Source of the DNA: Imperialibacter roseus
Lineage (GTDB): Bacteria; Bacteroidota; Bacteroidia; Cytophagales; Cyclobacteriaceae
DNA length: 64,000 nucleotides
NCBI RefSeq assembly: GCF_032999765.1
Contig: NZ_CP136051.1
Location: forward strand, 5,970,501-6,034,500
Direction of reading: 5' to 3'
Made by a program: the position numbers and the translations under genes. The notes beneath the pieces are model-generated. The model made no database searches and was not told the origin of the DNA. It saw nothing but the letters and a program-made list of their open reading frames with translations. Positions 36,311 to 44,834 of the stretch are shown in pieces; the first letter of the stretch is position 1; each line of letters starts with the position of its first letter.

Positions 36311-37630
36311 ATGAAAAAAACTGTATACACTGGCCTTTTGGCCCTATTAATGCTTACCTGCCAATCGTGGATTTCGCCAGCGCCTGCTGGTTCGAAGCTG
36401 AAAACAAAAGCCTATCAATTGGCCGAAAAGGTAGAGCCCAAAGTCATCGATTGGAGACACGACATACATGAGCACCCTGAGCTATCAAACAGAGAGTTTA
36501 AAACTGCCGAAAAAATTGCAGCCCACTTAAAAAGCCTCGGTATGGAGGTAAAAACCGGTGTGGCTATTACCGGCGTTGTCGGAACACTGGTGGGAGGAAA
36601 GCCCGGCCCGGTAGTGGCCCTTAGGGCGGACATGGATGCCCTTCCGGTGCCTGAAAGAAACGACCTTCCCTGGAAATCAAAGGTAATGGGAGAGTACAAC
36701 GGCCAGTCAGTTCCGGTGATGCACGCCTGCGGACACGACACACACGTGGCGATTCTGATGGGCGTGGCCGAGGTGCTGAGCCAAATGAAGAGCGAATTAA
36801 AAGGCACCGTGAAGTTCATCTTTCAGCCAGCTGAGGAAGGTGCGCCGGAAGGTGAAGAGGGTGGCGCCGAACTGATGGTGAAGGAAGGGGTGCTGGAAAA
36901 CCCAAAAGTGGATGCCATCTTTGGTTTGCACATCAACTCAGCCACCGAAGTAGGAAGCATTCGTTATAAGCCAGGCGGAGCCTTGGCCAGCGTAAACAGT
37001 TTTACCATCAAAGTGAAGGGGCGCCAGGCGCACGGCTCTGCTCCCTGGAGCAGCATCGACCCAATAGTAACCGCCGCTCAAATCATTAACAACGCCCAGA
37101 CCATCGTGAGCCGAAACATGATGCTGACCAAGGAAGCTGCCGTTGTCACCTTTGGTAGTATACATGGTGGCGTGCGAAGCAATATCATTCCTGAAGAAGT
37201 GACGCTCGTGGGCACTATCCGGGCGCTGGACAATGGCATGAGAGACCAGATTCACGAGAGATTACGTTCCATCGCCACGCATACGGCCGAAGGCATGGGT
37301 GCTACTGCCGAAGTTATCATCGACAAGGGATATCCCATCACCTACAACGATCCCGCACTAACAGCCAAAATGCTTCCGAGCCTTGAGGAAGTGGCAGGCA
37401 AAGAAAATGTGATTTTGTCGGCCGCCAGCACAGGTGCTGAAGACTTTTCATTCTTTCAGGAAAAAGTGCCTGGCTTTTTCATTTTTCTGGGAGGTATGCC
37501 AAAGGGGCAGGACGCCTCAAAAGTGGCCTCTCACCACACGCCTGATTTTTATGTAGACGATGAAGGAATGCTGCTGGGTATAAAGTCTCTTTGCGCTCTA
37601 ACGCTTGACTACATGGAAAGCCCAAAATAA
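36311..37630 (+). CDS. Exported M20 amidohydrolase (hippurate hydrolase-like)
   Basis: A 439-residue zinc-dependent amidohydrolase with a signal peptide (VYTGLLALLMLTCQSW) and M20 motifs: RADMDALPV, the metal-binding HACGHDTHVAILMG, the catalytic FQPAEEGAPEGEEGG, and a C-terminal His in ASHHTPDFYVDD. The insertion domain contains GRQAHGSAPWSSIDP. It probably releases amino acids from N-acyl or indole conjugates in the periplasm. Not closely similar to the M20 protein at 27585-29009 apart from family motifs. Confidence 0.93.
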   Translation: MKKTVYTGLLALLMLTCQSWISPAPAGSKLKTKAYQLAEKVEPKVIDWRHDIHEHPELSNREFKTAEKIAAHLKSLGMEVKTGVAITGVVGTLVGGKPGPVVALRADMDALPVPERNDLPWKSKVMGEYNGQSVPVMHACGHDTHVAILMGVAEVLSQMKSELKGTVKFIFQPAEEGAPEGEEGGAELMVKEGVLENPKVDAIFGLHINSATEVGSIRYKPGGALASVNSFTIKVKGRQAHGSAPWSSIDPIVTAAQIINNAQTIVSRNMMLTKEAAVVTFGSIHGGVRSNIIPEEVTLVGTIRALDNGMRDQIHERLRSIATHTAEGMGATAEVIIDKGYPITYNDPALTAKMLPSLEEVAGKENVILSAASTGAEDFSFFQEKVPGFFIFLGGMPKGQDASKVASHHTPDFYVDDEGMLLGIKSLCALTLDYMESPK

Positions 37631-37635
37631 GTTTC

Positions 37636-37674
37636 AGTCCGGCTGTGGTAGGTTTTTTCCACCGCAGCCGGACT
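37636..37674. terminator. GC-rich hairpin after the M20 gene
   Basis: AGTCCGGCTG (37636-37645) and CAGCCGGACT (37665-37674) form a perfect 10-bp stem in the short gap between the M20 and arylamine N-acetyltransferase genes. A run of six T sits in the loop rather than after the stem, so it is not a textbook terminator. It may stabilise mRNA ends. Confidence 0.4.
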
Positions 37675-37714
37675 CCCTCACAAGGTTTCTCTTTTGAAAC
37701 AACAGCTTCTTCAA

Positions 37715-38479
37715 ATGGATATTGACAAGTACTTGCACAGGATAGACGTTTCAGCCAGGGAGGCTCCAGGTGCCCGTTTCCTCAAGCACCTTCATTATCA
37801 GCATTTGCTACATATTCCATTCGAAAACCTTGATATTCACTGGGGCAAGGAAATCCTGCTTGATACCGAGAGGTTGTATAAAAAAATAATTGAGCAAAAA
37901 CGAGGCGGTTTCTGCTACGAGCTCAACGGTCTTTTCTACTCATTGCTTTCCCAGCTGGGGTTTACCTGCTATATGGCTTCGGCCAGAATGCCAAAGCCTG
38001 ACGGAAAACTCTCTCCCGAATTCGAGCACATGTGCATTTTGGTGCAGTTGGAAGGTGAGGTGTTTCTTTGCGACGTGGGCTATGGCAAAGGGCCGGTCTA
38101 TCCCCTCAAAGTGCTGGAAGAGAACATGCAAATGAGCCTCAACCAGTTTTACCGAGTCCGGAAGAAAGATGATGTTGGTTGGTGGCTGGATGAATCGGAT
38201 GACGGTCAATCCTTTGAGGAAAAATACCTCTTCTCACCAAAAAGAAGAACACTTATAGAGTTTATCCCCCGTTGCGTTTATCAGCAAACTGACCCTGAAA
38301 GTCATTTCAGAAAAGGAAAAATGATCACTCAGGCCACCCCGGATGGCAGAAAAACTTTAACGGAAAAAATGTTGATCGTGAATAGTCGGGGGGAAAGAAC
38401 CGAGCACTACCTCCTCAACCAGGATGACTTTTACATCAAACTGGAAGAACACTTCAATATTCGCCGCTCTACAAGTTAG
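37715..38479 (+). CDS. Arylamine N-acetyltransferase
   Basis: Transfers an acetyl group from acetyl-CoA to aromatic amines or hydrazines. Counting from the ATG at 37715 (MDIDKYLHRID), which matches the usual NAT start better than an upstream TTG, the triad falls at Cys67 (RGGFCYELNGLF), His105 (EFEHMCILV) and Asp120 (LCDVGYG), very near family positions. Total 254 residues. The 3' end overlaps the convergent gene by 11 bp. Confidence 0.94.
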   Translation: MDIDKYLHRIDVSAREAPGARFLKHLHYQHLLHIPFENLDIHWGKEILLDTERLYKKIIEQKRGGFCYELNGLFYSLLSQLGFTCYMASARMPKPDGKLSPEFEHMCILVQLEGEVFLCDVGYGKGPVYPLKVLEENMQMSLNQFYRVRKKDDVGWWLDESDDGQSFEEKYLFSPKRRTLIEFIPRCVYQQTDPESHFRKGKMITQATPDGRKTLTEKMLIVNSRGERTEHYLLNQDDFYIKLEEHFNIRRSTS

Positions 38480-39338
38480 GCTTTAGCTGCCTTACTAATT
38501 GATCGAGCCCTTCTTTGTAAAAAGCATAAACTCTCTTTTGTTGCTGCGCCGGATCTTCGATGTCAAAAAGAGACTCTGCAGTTAAAACAGCGCCCAGCCA
38601 GTCTTTCTCGTGCCATTTGCCATGACTGATGGGTATAAGCTTATCTCTGGAAGGGTATGGCCAGGGAGAAAGGTAGAAGTACGGCTGATCATAGAATTGA
38701 TCGCCAGGAGACATGCCTATACCAATACTGCTGGTCGTTTCCGGATCGCCTGTGTCATTCAGAATAATGAGTGCAGCTATATCGAAATGATGCGGCCAAC
38801 ACCTCACGTCTGTGGACTGTGGGAACTCCCTTTTCAGCGGCCGTAAAATATGATCAGCGTTGTGAAAATACCAGGCAAGCTCTTCGAAAGCCCGGGCGTC
38901 CTTTTGCTCAAATGGCTTTCCATGGGCTGTGGGGTAATCAGGAGTTTCATACGGAAGGTTGATGGCGAACTGGCCCGTGTCCAGCCCCAATCCTTCCAGC
39001 TGCTCTTCCAGCCAAACCATCGACTGGGCCTGCGTTTTCCCTTTGAGGTCATATTCCCCTATCGTCTTTACCTCGTCGTCGACCAAATGAATGGACAGAT
39101 TAGCCAGATCCAAAGAAACCCGAAATTTAGTTGAGCCCTCTACCCAATTACCGGCCAGCCTTTGGAATTGCGGCACCCACACGAGGTTGGCATGTTTGTC
39201 GTCCTTCACCCTGGGAAGGTATATTCGTCCCACAACAGACACCTGCTGAACGGCCTGATGTAACTGTTTTCGGGCAACACTCAGGGCCTCAAAATTTTGG
39301 TAGGTTAGCGGTTTCCACGCAATGGTATCCATATTCAC
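38469..39338 (-). CDS. Conserved protein of unknown function (DUF5996-like)
   Basis: A 289-residue soluble protein with no signal peptide. The most striking motif is RCWPHHFDIAALI near 180, with a nearby region SSIGIGMSPGDQFYDQPYFY and aromatic-rich YLSPWPYP. These recall proteins annotated DUF5996, but I am not certain. Clustered His/Asp suggests a metal or cofactor site. No functional link to the convergent N-acetyltransferase is evident. Confidence 0.8.
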   Translation of the reverse strand: MNMDTIAWKPLTYQNFEALSVARKQLHQAVQQVSVVGRIYLPRVKDDKHANLVWVPQFQRLAGNWVEGSTKFRVSLDLANLSIHLVDDEVKTIGEYDLKGKTQAQSMVWLEEQLEGLGLDTGQFAINLPYETPDYPTAHGKPFEQKDARAFEELAWYFHNADHILRPLKREFPQSTDVRCWPHHFDIAALIILNDTGDPETTSSIGIGMSPGDQFYDQPYFYLSPWPYPSRDKLIPISHGKWHEKDWLGAVLTAESLFDIEDPAQQQKRVYAFYKEGLDQLVRQLKPNL

Positions 39339-39483
39339 GACAAGTTAACGAATCGGCTATTGATTCAAAATCAAGCATTTGTTAATTGATTGTCAACAAT
39401 GCCCTTTGCTGGATGCTGGTGACATGTCCAACACCTCCGCCCTTTCCGCTAATGTTAGGAGGCAGGCTTTGTCAGCGCACAAA

Positions 39484-39509
39484 AAAAGCCCGGTCAGTGA
39501 CGGGCTTTT
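39484..39509 (-). terminator. Rho-independent terminator
   Basis: AAAAGCCCG (39484-39492) and CGGGCTTTT (39501-39509) form a 9-bp stem with an 8-nt loop. On the minus strand it is followed by a T-run (39487 down to 39481). It lies 23 bp after the TerB-like gene stop at 39533. It may also terminate plus-strand transcription. Confidence 0.88.
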
Positions 39510-39532
39510 AATTGGTTATAGGTTAGTTTAGT

Positions 39533-39928
39533 TCATTTTTTATATTTCATCGCCTTCTGTCTCAGCAATGTTCTGTCTGAAGTAATTGCAGGATCGGAAT
39601 AGATATTCGCCGAAAGCTCTGAAATCACTTTTCTGCTGAAGCCAAGCTTCTCCGCCACATCTTCGCAAAATTTGATCTCGCTCAGAAACACTTCGTTGTC
39701 AACCTTCATCAACTGCACAACATTGTAGAGCAATTCGAATCTATCGTCGTCGCTAAGGCTGTCTGGAATATTCAGGTCCAAAGGATTTTCCAGAAGCTCT
39801 TCAATCTGCTTGTGGCTTAGTCCACCAGATTCACCAATTAAAAAAATCAACTCTCTTTCCTTATCAGCCAAATCATCGTCAGCTGACGCAAGTTGGATTA
39901 GTGCACTTATGTGTGTTTTGATACTCAT
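39533..39928 (-). CDS. TerB-like tellurite-resistance-fold protein
   Basis: A 131-residue all-helical cytoplasmic protein in the TerB/DjlA-type fold: LIQLASADDDLADKERELIF and LLYNVVQLMKVDNEVFLSEI show the paired acidic helix motifs that bind divalent metal. It stands alone, followed by a strong terminator. Despite the family name, a tellurite role is not implied; stand-alone TerB proteins are of unknown function. The 426 bp upstream (39929-40354) hold no gene. Confidence 0.82.
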   Translation of the reverse strand: MSIKTHISALIQLASADDDLADKERELIFLIGESGGLSHKQIEELLENPLDLNIPDSLSDDDRFELLYNVVQLMKVDNEVFLSEIKFCEDVAEKLGFSRKVISELSANIYSDPAITSDRTLLRQKAMKYKK

Positions 39929-40206
39929 GGATTAAATGTGATTCGTAAATAACTTGTTTTGAGTGGTAAGCCTTTATGCTGTTTCAAATTAAATAAAAAC
40001 CCTGAAGTACACAACATTCAGTTTGAAGAGGGTCGATTTAGGCTGGTAAGTCTGGCCGCCTTAACCGCTCTTCTTCGTACAATAATAAAACAGATATTCT
40101 GATTTTTGACATAAAACCTCTGTTTTCATAAGTAAAGCGTCTGAAACAAGCCGTCTTGGTTCGCTAATTCTGATTTTTGTAGTATATTCATTCTCTGACC
40201 TGTGAG

Positions 40207-40311
40207 GGTGCTTCCCATGAATAGCGGAGCAAGTCTATATCCTGTAAAAAGGCGAAAGACTTGCCGGATTCGAGAGAATTTTTTGACCTGATAGCCGATA
40301 TCGGGAGCACC
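40207..40311. other. Nested inverted repeats, possible structured leader
   Basis: GGTGCTTCCC (40207-40216) pairs with GGGAGCACC (40303-40311), one bulged base. Inside, GCAAGTC (40229-40235) pairs with GACTTGC (40258-40264). The unit ends 43 bp before the ATG at 40355. No known riboswitch class was recognised. The same gap also has a 13-bp direct repeat ATTCTGATTTTTG at 40096-40108 and 40167-40179; otherwise 39929-40206 shows nothing. Confidence 0.4.
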
Positions 40312-40354
40312 GGTTAACGATTAATTTTCTGTTACTATTTTTTAAATCAATACC

Positions 40355-41020
40355 ATGCAAGAGCTGATAAAGATCGCTTGTGTTGAGATTGGCGTAAAGG
40401 AAATTCCAGGGCAGGCACACAATGCACGCATTCTCCAGTACGCCAGTGAGGCGGGATTCCAGGACGTAAAGGACGACGAAACTGCCTGGTGCAGTATTTT
40501 TTTGAGCTGGTGCTGCCTGAAGGCGGGCCTCAAGCGGAGCACTAAGCTGAACGCCCGGAGCTGGCTGGCCGTGGGCACCGTGACTATGCAACCCGAGCCC
40601 GGAGACATCATCGTTTACTGGCGCAAGGCCATCGAATCGTGGGAAGGCCATGTGGGGATTTACATGGGTACCTCCTCCGATGGCAGCCGCTGCTACACCT
40701 TGGGTGGCAATCAGGCCAATATGGTGTCCATTTCCGGCTTCGACTCTTCCAAGGTGCTGGGCTACCGCAGACTAACCACCGAAAAACAATTTATTCTCCC
40801 CAAGCCTCCTCTTAAAAAGGGCAACAAAGGGGCGGCAGTGGTACAGCTGCAGGATGCCCTGAAAATCGCCGGCTTCGATGCCGGCACTTCCGATGGCTTT
40901 TTTGGCGAAAAAACGGCCGAAGCCCTGCGCTTGATGCAAAGCCAAAGTGGCTTCCTCAAAATTGATGGCGTATATGGCACAAAAACCAAAGACTATCTCG
41001 AATCTCTTCTTCAAGCATAA
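40355..41020 (+). CDS. Cys/His cell-wall hydrolase-like protein with PG-binding domain
   Basis: A 221-residue protein of the TIGR02594/CHAP-like class. The N-terminal NlpC/P60-type region has a probable nucleophile Cys46 (TAWCSIFLSWC) and His99 (EGHVGIYMG). The C-terminal part (about 150-220) is a peptidoglycan-binding domain (KGNKGAAVVQLQDALKIAGF; DGVYGTKTKDYLESLL). There is no signal peptide. It is encoded 11 bp before a patatin phospholipase in a locally GC-richer stretch. Together these suggest an endolysin or secreted-effector type role rather than housekeeping. Confidence 0.85.
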   Translation: MQELIKIACVEIGVKEIPGQAHNARILQYASEAGFQDVKDDETAWCSIFLSWCCLKAGLKRSTKLNARSWLAVGTVTMQPEPGDIIVYWRKAIESWEGHVGIYMGTSSDGSRCYTLGGNQANMVSISGFDSSKVLGYRRLTTEKQFILPKPPLKKGNKGAAVVQLQDALKIAGFDAGTSDGFFGEKTAEALRLMQSQSGFLKIDGVYGTKTKDYLESLLQA

Positions 41021-41031
41021 CCTTTCCTACC

Positions 41032-42051
41032 ATGGCAAAAACTGTTAAATCAACCTCGTTTGGGTTTAGAAACCTCGTATTTGAAGGCGGCGGCGTTAAA
41101 GGCATCGCCTATGGCGGTGCGCTCGATGAACTGCAAAAGCTGGGCATGCTCGATCACCTGCAGCGGGTGGCCGGCACCTCCGCCGGCGCTATCAACGCCT
41201 GCACACTTGCTCTTGGTTGCACGCCTGCCCAGGTAGGCGAGCTCATCAGCACCACCAACTTTGCCGATTTTCAGGATGGCAACGGGCTGATTGGCAACGC
41301 CATGCGGATGTTCAACAAGTTCGGCTGGTACAAAGGCGACGACTTTATGGACTGGATTGGCGAGGTCGTGAAAAAGCAAACCGGTACCAAAGACTTCACT
41401 TTCGGCGACCTCGACGATGCCATCAAAGGCGGCAACACAGCCTTCAAATACCTCTACATGGCCGTGACCAACCTGTCGGAACAAAAAGCGGAGGTATTTT
41501 CGCATGAAAATGAAGCCCACAAGTCGATCCCTGTCAGAAGAGTCGTGCGCATGTCGATGTCGCTGCCGGTGTTTTTTGCAGCGTTCAAAAACGGCAACAA
41601 TGTGATGGTGGATGGCGGCGTGAGCTACAACTACCCTGTTAACTTGTTTGACAAGCCTGAGTACGTTTCCAACCCTGTTAACTCTCTGGCCGGTAAGGAC
41701 GGAAGCATTCTCAACATGGAAACCCTCGGCTTCCGGCTCGACAGCAAAGACGTGATTACCTATGCGAAACGTGACTGGGCCACGCCGCCGGCCGATGTCA
41801 AAAACCTGAAAACCTACGCCGTGGCCCTCCTCGACTTTATGATGGAGGCCGCCAACAAAGCCCACCTCCAGGGGGAAGACTGGAACAGGACGGTGTTCAT
41901 TGATACCCTCGATGTGCGCACCTCAGATTTCAGCTTGCCTGCCCACAAAATCGACGAGCTTACAAAAAGTGGCACCAAGGCCGTGAAAGATTATTTTGAC
42001 TGGCGGTTTATCAAGGCGGAGAGCCCGTGGAAGGATCATCCGGTGGTGTGA
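41032..42051 (+). CDS. Patatin-like phospholipase
   Basis: A 339-residue lipid acyl hydrolase with the Ser-Asp dyad. The oxyanion loop is FEGGGVKG (19-24), the nucleophile Ser50 is in GTSAG, and the catalytic Asp194 is in VMVDGGVSYNYP. There is no signal peptide or membrane segment. Compact size and the neighbouring wall hydrolase (11-bp spacing) resemble bacterial patatins used as secreted effectors or defence effectors, but no such system is visible here. Enzyme family is secure, biological role is not. Confidence 0.93.
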   Translation: MAKTVKSTSFGFRNLVFEGGGVKGIAYGGALDELQKLGMLDHLQRVAGTSAGAINACTLALGCTPAQVGELISTTNFADFQDGNGLIGNAMRMFNKFGWYKGDDFMDWIGEVVKKQTGTKDFTFGDLDDAIKGGNTAFKYLYMAVTNLSEQKAEVFSHENEAHKSIPVRRVVRMSMSLPVFFAAFKNGNNVMVDGGVSYNYPVNLFDKPEYVSNPVNSLAGKDGSILNMETLGFRLDSKDVITYAKRDWATPPADVKNLKTYAVALLDFMMEAANKAHLQGEDWNRTVFIDTLDVRTSDFSLPAHKIDELTKSGTKAVKDYFDWRFIKAESPWKDHPVV

Positions 42052-42312
42052 GGGCTAGCATCTCCAATCCTACCATTTTCTAATTGTTTTTTAGAGCAAA
42101 AAGCGATGTACAACCGCTACAATAAAGTCTAACCATTCTCTCCCAGAAATTCTTTACCTTATCCAGCGTCAAGTCGATCCGCAACGAAAAGGCGTCTGCG
42201 AGGCATGAAGGCTTTTAAAAATGAGCGGCCTCTCCTTTGGAGAGACCTCTCCCTCCTGCGTCGATTCGAGGTGACGTGTATTAATAATAATCATGCTTTA
42301 AACCACCTACTT

Positions 42313-43191
42313 ATGAAAAAACATCTTCTCACCCTTCTCTTTGCTTTCATGGCCATCGGTTTTGCTGCTGCGCAAACGGCCACACCCCTGCGCATTGTGG
42401 TGCTGGGCGCCCATCCCGACGACTGCGACCAGGATGAAGGCGGCACGGCCATCCTGTTTGCCAAAATGGGCCACCAGGTCAAATTTGTGTCGCTTACCAA
42501 TGGAGATGCCGGCCACCAAACCACCGGTGGTGGTGCCCTCGCCAAACGCAGAATTGCCGAAGCACAGGAAGCAGCCAAACGCTTTGGCATTGCTGAATAC
42601 GTAGTACTAGGCAACCACGACGGCGAGCTGGTTCCGAGTCTGGATGTTCGCCTGCAGGTAATCAGGGAAATCCGCAAGTGGAATGCTGACATCGTGATTG
42701 CTCCCCGGCCCAACGACTACCACCCCGACCATCGCTACACGGGTGTGCTGGTGCAAGATGCGGCCTACATGGTAGCAGTGCCCAATATTGCCCCGGAAGT
42801 GCCCGCACTTAAGAAGAATCCTGTTTTTCTCTATGGATATGATCACTTCCAAAAACCCAACCCCTTCCGGCCGGACATTGCGGTAGACATTACCGGGGTA
42901 ACGGAGCAAAAAGGCTATGCGCTGGACGCCCATGTGTCGCAGTTTTACGAGTGGTTGCCATGGATAGGCGGTTATGCCGACCAGGTGCCCGAAGGCGCTG
43001 AAGCGAGAAAAGCATGGCTGACCAAAAAGTCGGTAAGGCCTCCTTCAGCAGAGGCCAAAAAGGCCATTCAAAAATGGTATGGCAAAGACCGGGTGGCCAA
43101 AGCCACCAACGTAGAAACCTTCGAAATCTGCGAATATGGCCGCCAGCCCACCGACGACGAGATAAGGGCGCTGTTCCCTATGCTGAAATAA
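42313..43191 (+). CDS. Exported PIG-L family deacetylase
   Basis: A 292-residue zinc-dependent N-acetylglucosaminyl deacetylase-like protein. The signal peptide MKKHLLTLLFAFMAIGFAAA ends before QTATP; the ATG at 42313 is chosen because it begins that leader. The zinc and catalytic motif AHPDDCDQDEGG is near 33-44, and the second His motif is YHPDHRYTG. The substrate is likely a GlcNAc-containing glycan or small-molecule conjugate in the periplasm. The 261-bp gap upstream (42052-42312) shows no gene. Confidence 0.93.
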   Translation: MKKHLLTLLFAFMAIGFAAAQTATPLRIVVLGAHPDDCDQDEGGTAILFAKMGHQVKFVSLTNGDAGHQTTGGGALAKRRIAEAQEAAKRFGIAEYVVLGNHDGELVPSLDVRLQVIREIRKWNADIVIAPRPNDYHPDHRYTGVLVQDAAYMVAVPNIAPEVPALKKNPVFLYGYDHFQKPNPFRPDIAVDITGVTEQKGYALDAHVSQFYEWLPWIGGYADQVPEGAEARKAWLTKKSVRPPSAEAKKAIQKWYGKDRVAKATNVETFEICEYGRQPTDDEIRALFPMLK

Positions 43192-43238
43192 CGAGAGTGC
43201 GATAGTGAACTTTTCCGGCAGTCTTCAGTTTCAATGCT

Positions 43239-43928
43239 ATGATGAAGGTGTTGAAGATTGCCGGGATTGTTTTGTTTGGTTTAATATTGCTGGGAGCTGG
43301 TGCTGGTTGGATAGCAAGTGATCCTTTACCCGAGGGAGAAGAAGGCCCTGAAGCAGAGGCCCTGGCAGATAAAATGCTGACGGCCATCAACGATGATCGT
43401 TACCAGCAAATCAAAACGCTATCCTGGACATTTCCCGGTGGTCATCATTATGTTTGGCACAAACCAGACAACATTGTTACTGTGACCTGGGGAGACATAG
43501 AGGTGGAGTTTTCCCCCGACACTTTCGAGGGCTTCGCAACAGAAAAAGGGAATTCTCTGGAAGGCGACGAGCTGCATGATGTGATTCAAACCGCATGGAC
43601 ATATTTTGCCAACGACTCCTTCTGGCTGGTGGCGCCCTTCAAAGTAAGAGATCCAGGCACTGAGCGGCGACTGGTAGAAACAGCGGAGGGGCCTGGATTA
43701 CTGGTTACTTATACTTCGGGCGGCGTAACCCCGGGCGATAGCTACCTCTGGCTGCTGGATGAAAACTTCAAACCCAGCGCCTGGAAGCTCTGGGTGAAGG
43801 TGATTCCCATCGGTGGTGTCGAAATCAGCTGGGAAAATTGGCAAAACTATGAAGGCACCTGGCTCGCCAGTTCTCGCAATGCTGGATTTTACCAAATGGA
43901 GATAAAAGACATTCGGGTCACCTACTAA
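43239..43928 (+). CDS. Membrane-anchored protein, paralogue of the lipoprotein at 25125
   Basis: A 229-residue protein with an N-terminal membrane helix (IAGIVLFGLILLGAGAGW) instead of a lipobox. The body resembles the lipoprotein at 25125-25925: NDSFWLVAPFKVRDPG followed by SGGVTPGDSYLWLLDENF, then SAWKLWVKV. Both look like LolA/LolB-type half-barrels of unknown function. It follows the PIG-L gene by 47 bp and converges on the LTXXQ-like gene (9-bp gap). Confidence 0.78.
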   Translation: MMKVLKIAGIVLFGLILLGAGAGWIASDPLPEGEEGPEAEALADKMLTAINDDRYQQIKTLSWTFPGGHHYVWHKPDNIVTVTWGDIEVEFSPDTFEGFATEKGNSLEGDELHDVIQTAWTYFANDSFWLVAPFKVRDPGTERRLVETAEGPGLLVTYTSGGVTPGDSYLWLLDENFKPSAWKLWVKVIPIGGVEISWENWQNYEGTWLASSRNAGFYQMEIKDIRVTY

Positions 43929-43937
43929 CCAGCAGCT

Positions 43938-44357
43938 TTATCCCCGGCCTCTTCGCTCTGAGCCCCGGTGCGGTCTGTTCCCTCTCTTCTGCATTCTTTC
44001 TTCCTGCATTTGATCCAGTTTCGCTACCTGCTCTTCGGTTAGTACGGTTTTCATCTCAGCTTTTTGCTTGTCATTGATGCTTTTGATCTCAGTTCTTTGG
44101 GCCTCCCGCTCTTCTTTACCAGCATCCAAAACGCCTTTGCGCTCTTCGGCATACTTCAAATGAATGGCGTAAAGCTCTTCCGATTGCTGATCGGTGAGAT
44201 TAAGCTCTTCTTTTAGCCGGGTGGTCATTTCTTTCGCCCGTTCCTCGGGAGTTCGCTGAGCATGTTTTTGAGTTTTTGACGAGCTCTGCTCCTCCTGTGC
44301 CATTAGTGAGGTAGCTGCTACCATTACACCAATGAATGTGATTACTATCCTTTTCAT
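43938..44357 (-). CDS. Small periplasmic LTXXQ/DUF4890-like protein
   Basis: A 139-residue exported protein (leader VITFIGVMVAATSLMAQ). The mature part is helical and highly charged, with the LTxxQ-type motif NLTDQQSEELYAIHLKYAEE and a second LTEEQVAKLDQMQEERMQ, then a basic Arg/Gly tail. It resembles Spy/CpxP-like or DUF4890 proteins, which act as periplasmic chaperones or stress sensors. Its start codon adjoins the long-hairpin repeat element (copy 2). Confidence 0.85.
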   Translation of the reverse strand: MKRIVITFIGVMVAATSLMAQEEQSSSKTQKHAQRTPEERAKEMTTRLKEELNLTDQQSEELYAIHLKYAEERKGVLDAGKEEREAQRTEIKSINDKQKAEMKTVLTEEQVAKLDQMQEERMQKRGNRPHRGSERRGRG

Positions 44358-44480
44358 GTGTATATAATTTGTTTTTCAACGGGCACATGGAATAGCCAAT
44401 ATAATCTCGAGTTGAGCATGTTTTGAGTTAAGATCTATTCACGCCCATTGAGAATAATACTCGTTATGGCTATTTCATGT
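44355..44480. repeat. Long-hairpin repeat element, copy 2
   Basis: Arms ACATGGAATAGCCA (44385-44398) and TGGCTATTTCATGT (44467-44480) pair over 14 bp with one G-U around a 68-bp interior. Arms, interior length and left flank match copy 1 at 36016-36140, but the interior sequence differs. It begins at the start codon of the LTXXQ-like gene, so on the minus strand it forms that gene's 5' leader. Confidence 0.7.
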
Positions 44481-44548
44481 TTGTTGTTTTCTAATTAGAT
44501 ACACAAACACACAAAAGGTTTAATGGAGAGTGAAATTCTGCTTCGTTT

Positions 44549-44766
44549 AGTTAAGAGGTTCGGCCTCCAAATTTCATTTATACCCCTGGCTTAGAGGGTG
44601 GTACAATGATCATCGGTAGGGCCCCGCAGGGCTATTAAGTTAAGAGCATTTTACCCTTAATTCCTAAAGGGCTTGCTAATAGTAATCCATGCGCCCTTTA
44701 GGGGTGCCCGGCTTAGGGTTTGGGGTAAAAATAGAATTGACACACGTGAACCTCTTAACTTAATAG
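44549..44766. repeat. Nested inverted repeats in a 477-bp gene-free gap
   Basis: Three nested pairs: AGTTAAGAGGTTC (44549-44561) with GAACCTCTTAACT (44748-44760); CTATTAAGTTAAGAG (44632-44646) with CTCTTAACTTAATAG (44752-44766); and an inner CCTAAAGGGC with GCCCTTTAGG, plus TTTTACCC with GGGTAAAA. The first two outer pairs share the right arm, so alternative pairings are possible. No gene is visible between 44481 and 44834. Looks like a MITE or REP-type palindromic element. Confidence 0.75.
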
Positions 44767-44834
44767 GATTGAAGGGCCCTTAAGGGGCACCAGGCAAGAG
44801 TGAGATGCTATTAACGAAAGAGCACTGAATAAAA

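Noticed and set aside
37694-37714. TTG start for the arylamine N-acetyltransferase
   Set aside because: The ATG at 37715 places the catalytic triad at the usual family positions.
41050-41865. Long open frame on the minus strand inside the patatin gene
   Set aside because: Mirror of the patatin coding frame; low-complexity His/Val-rich product with no family motifs.
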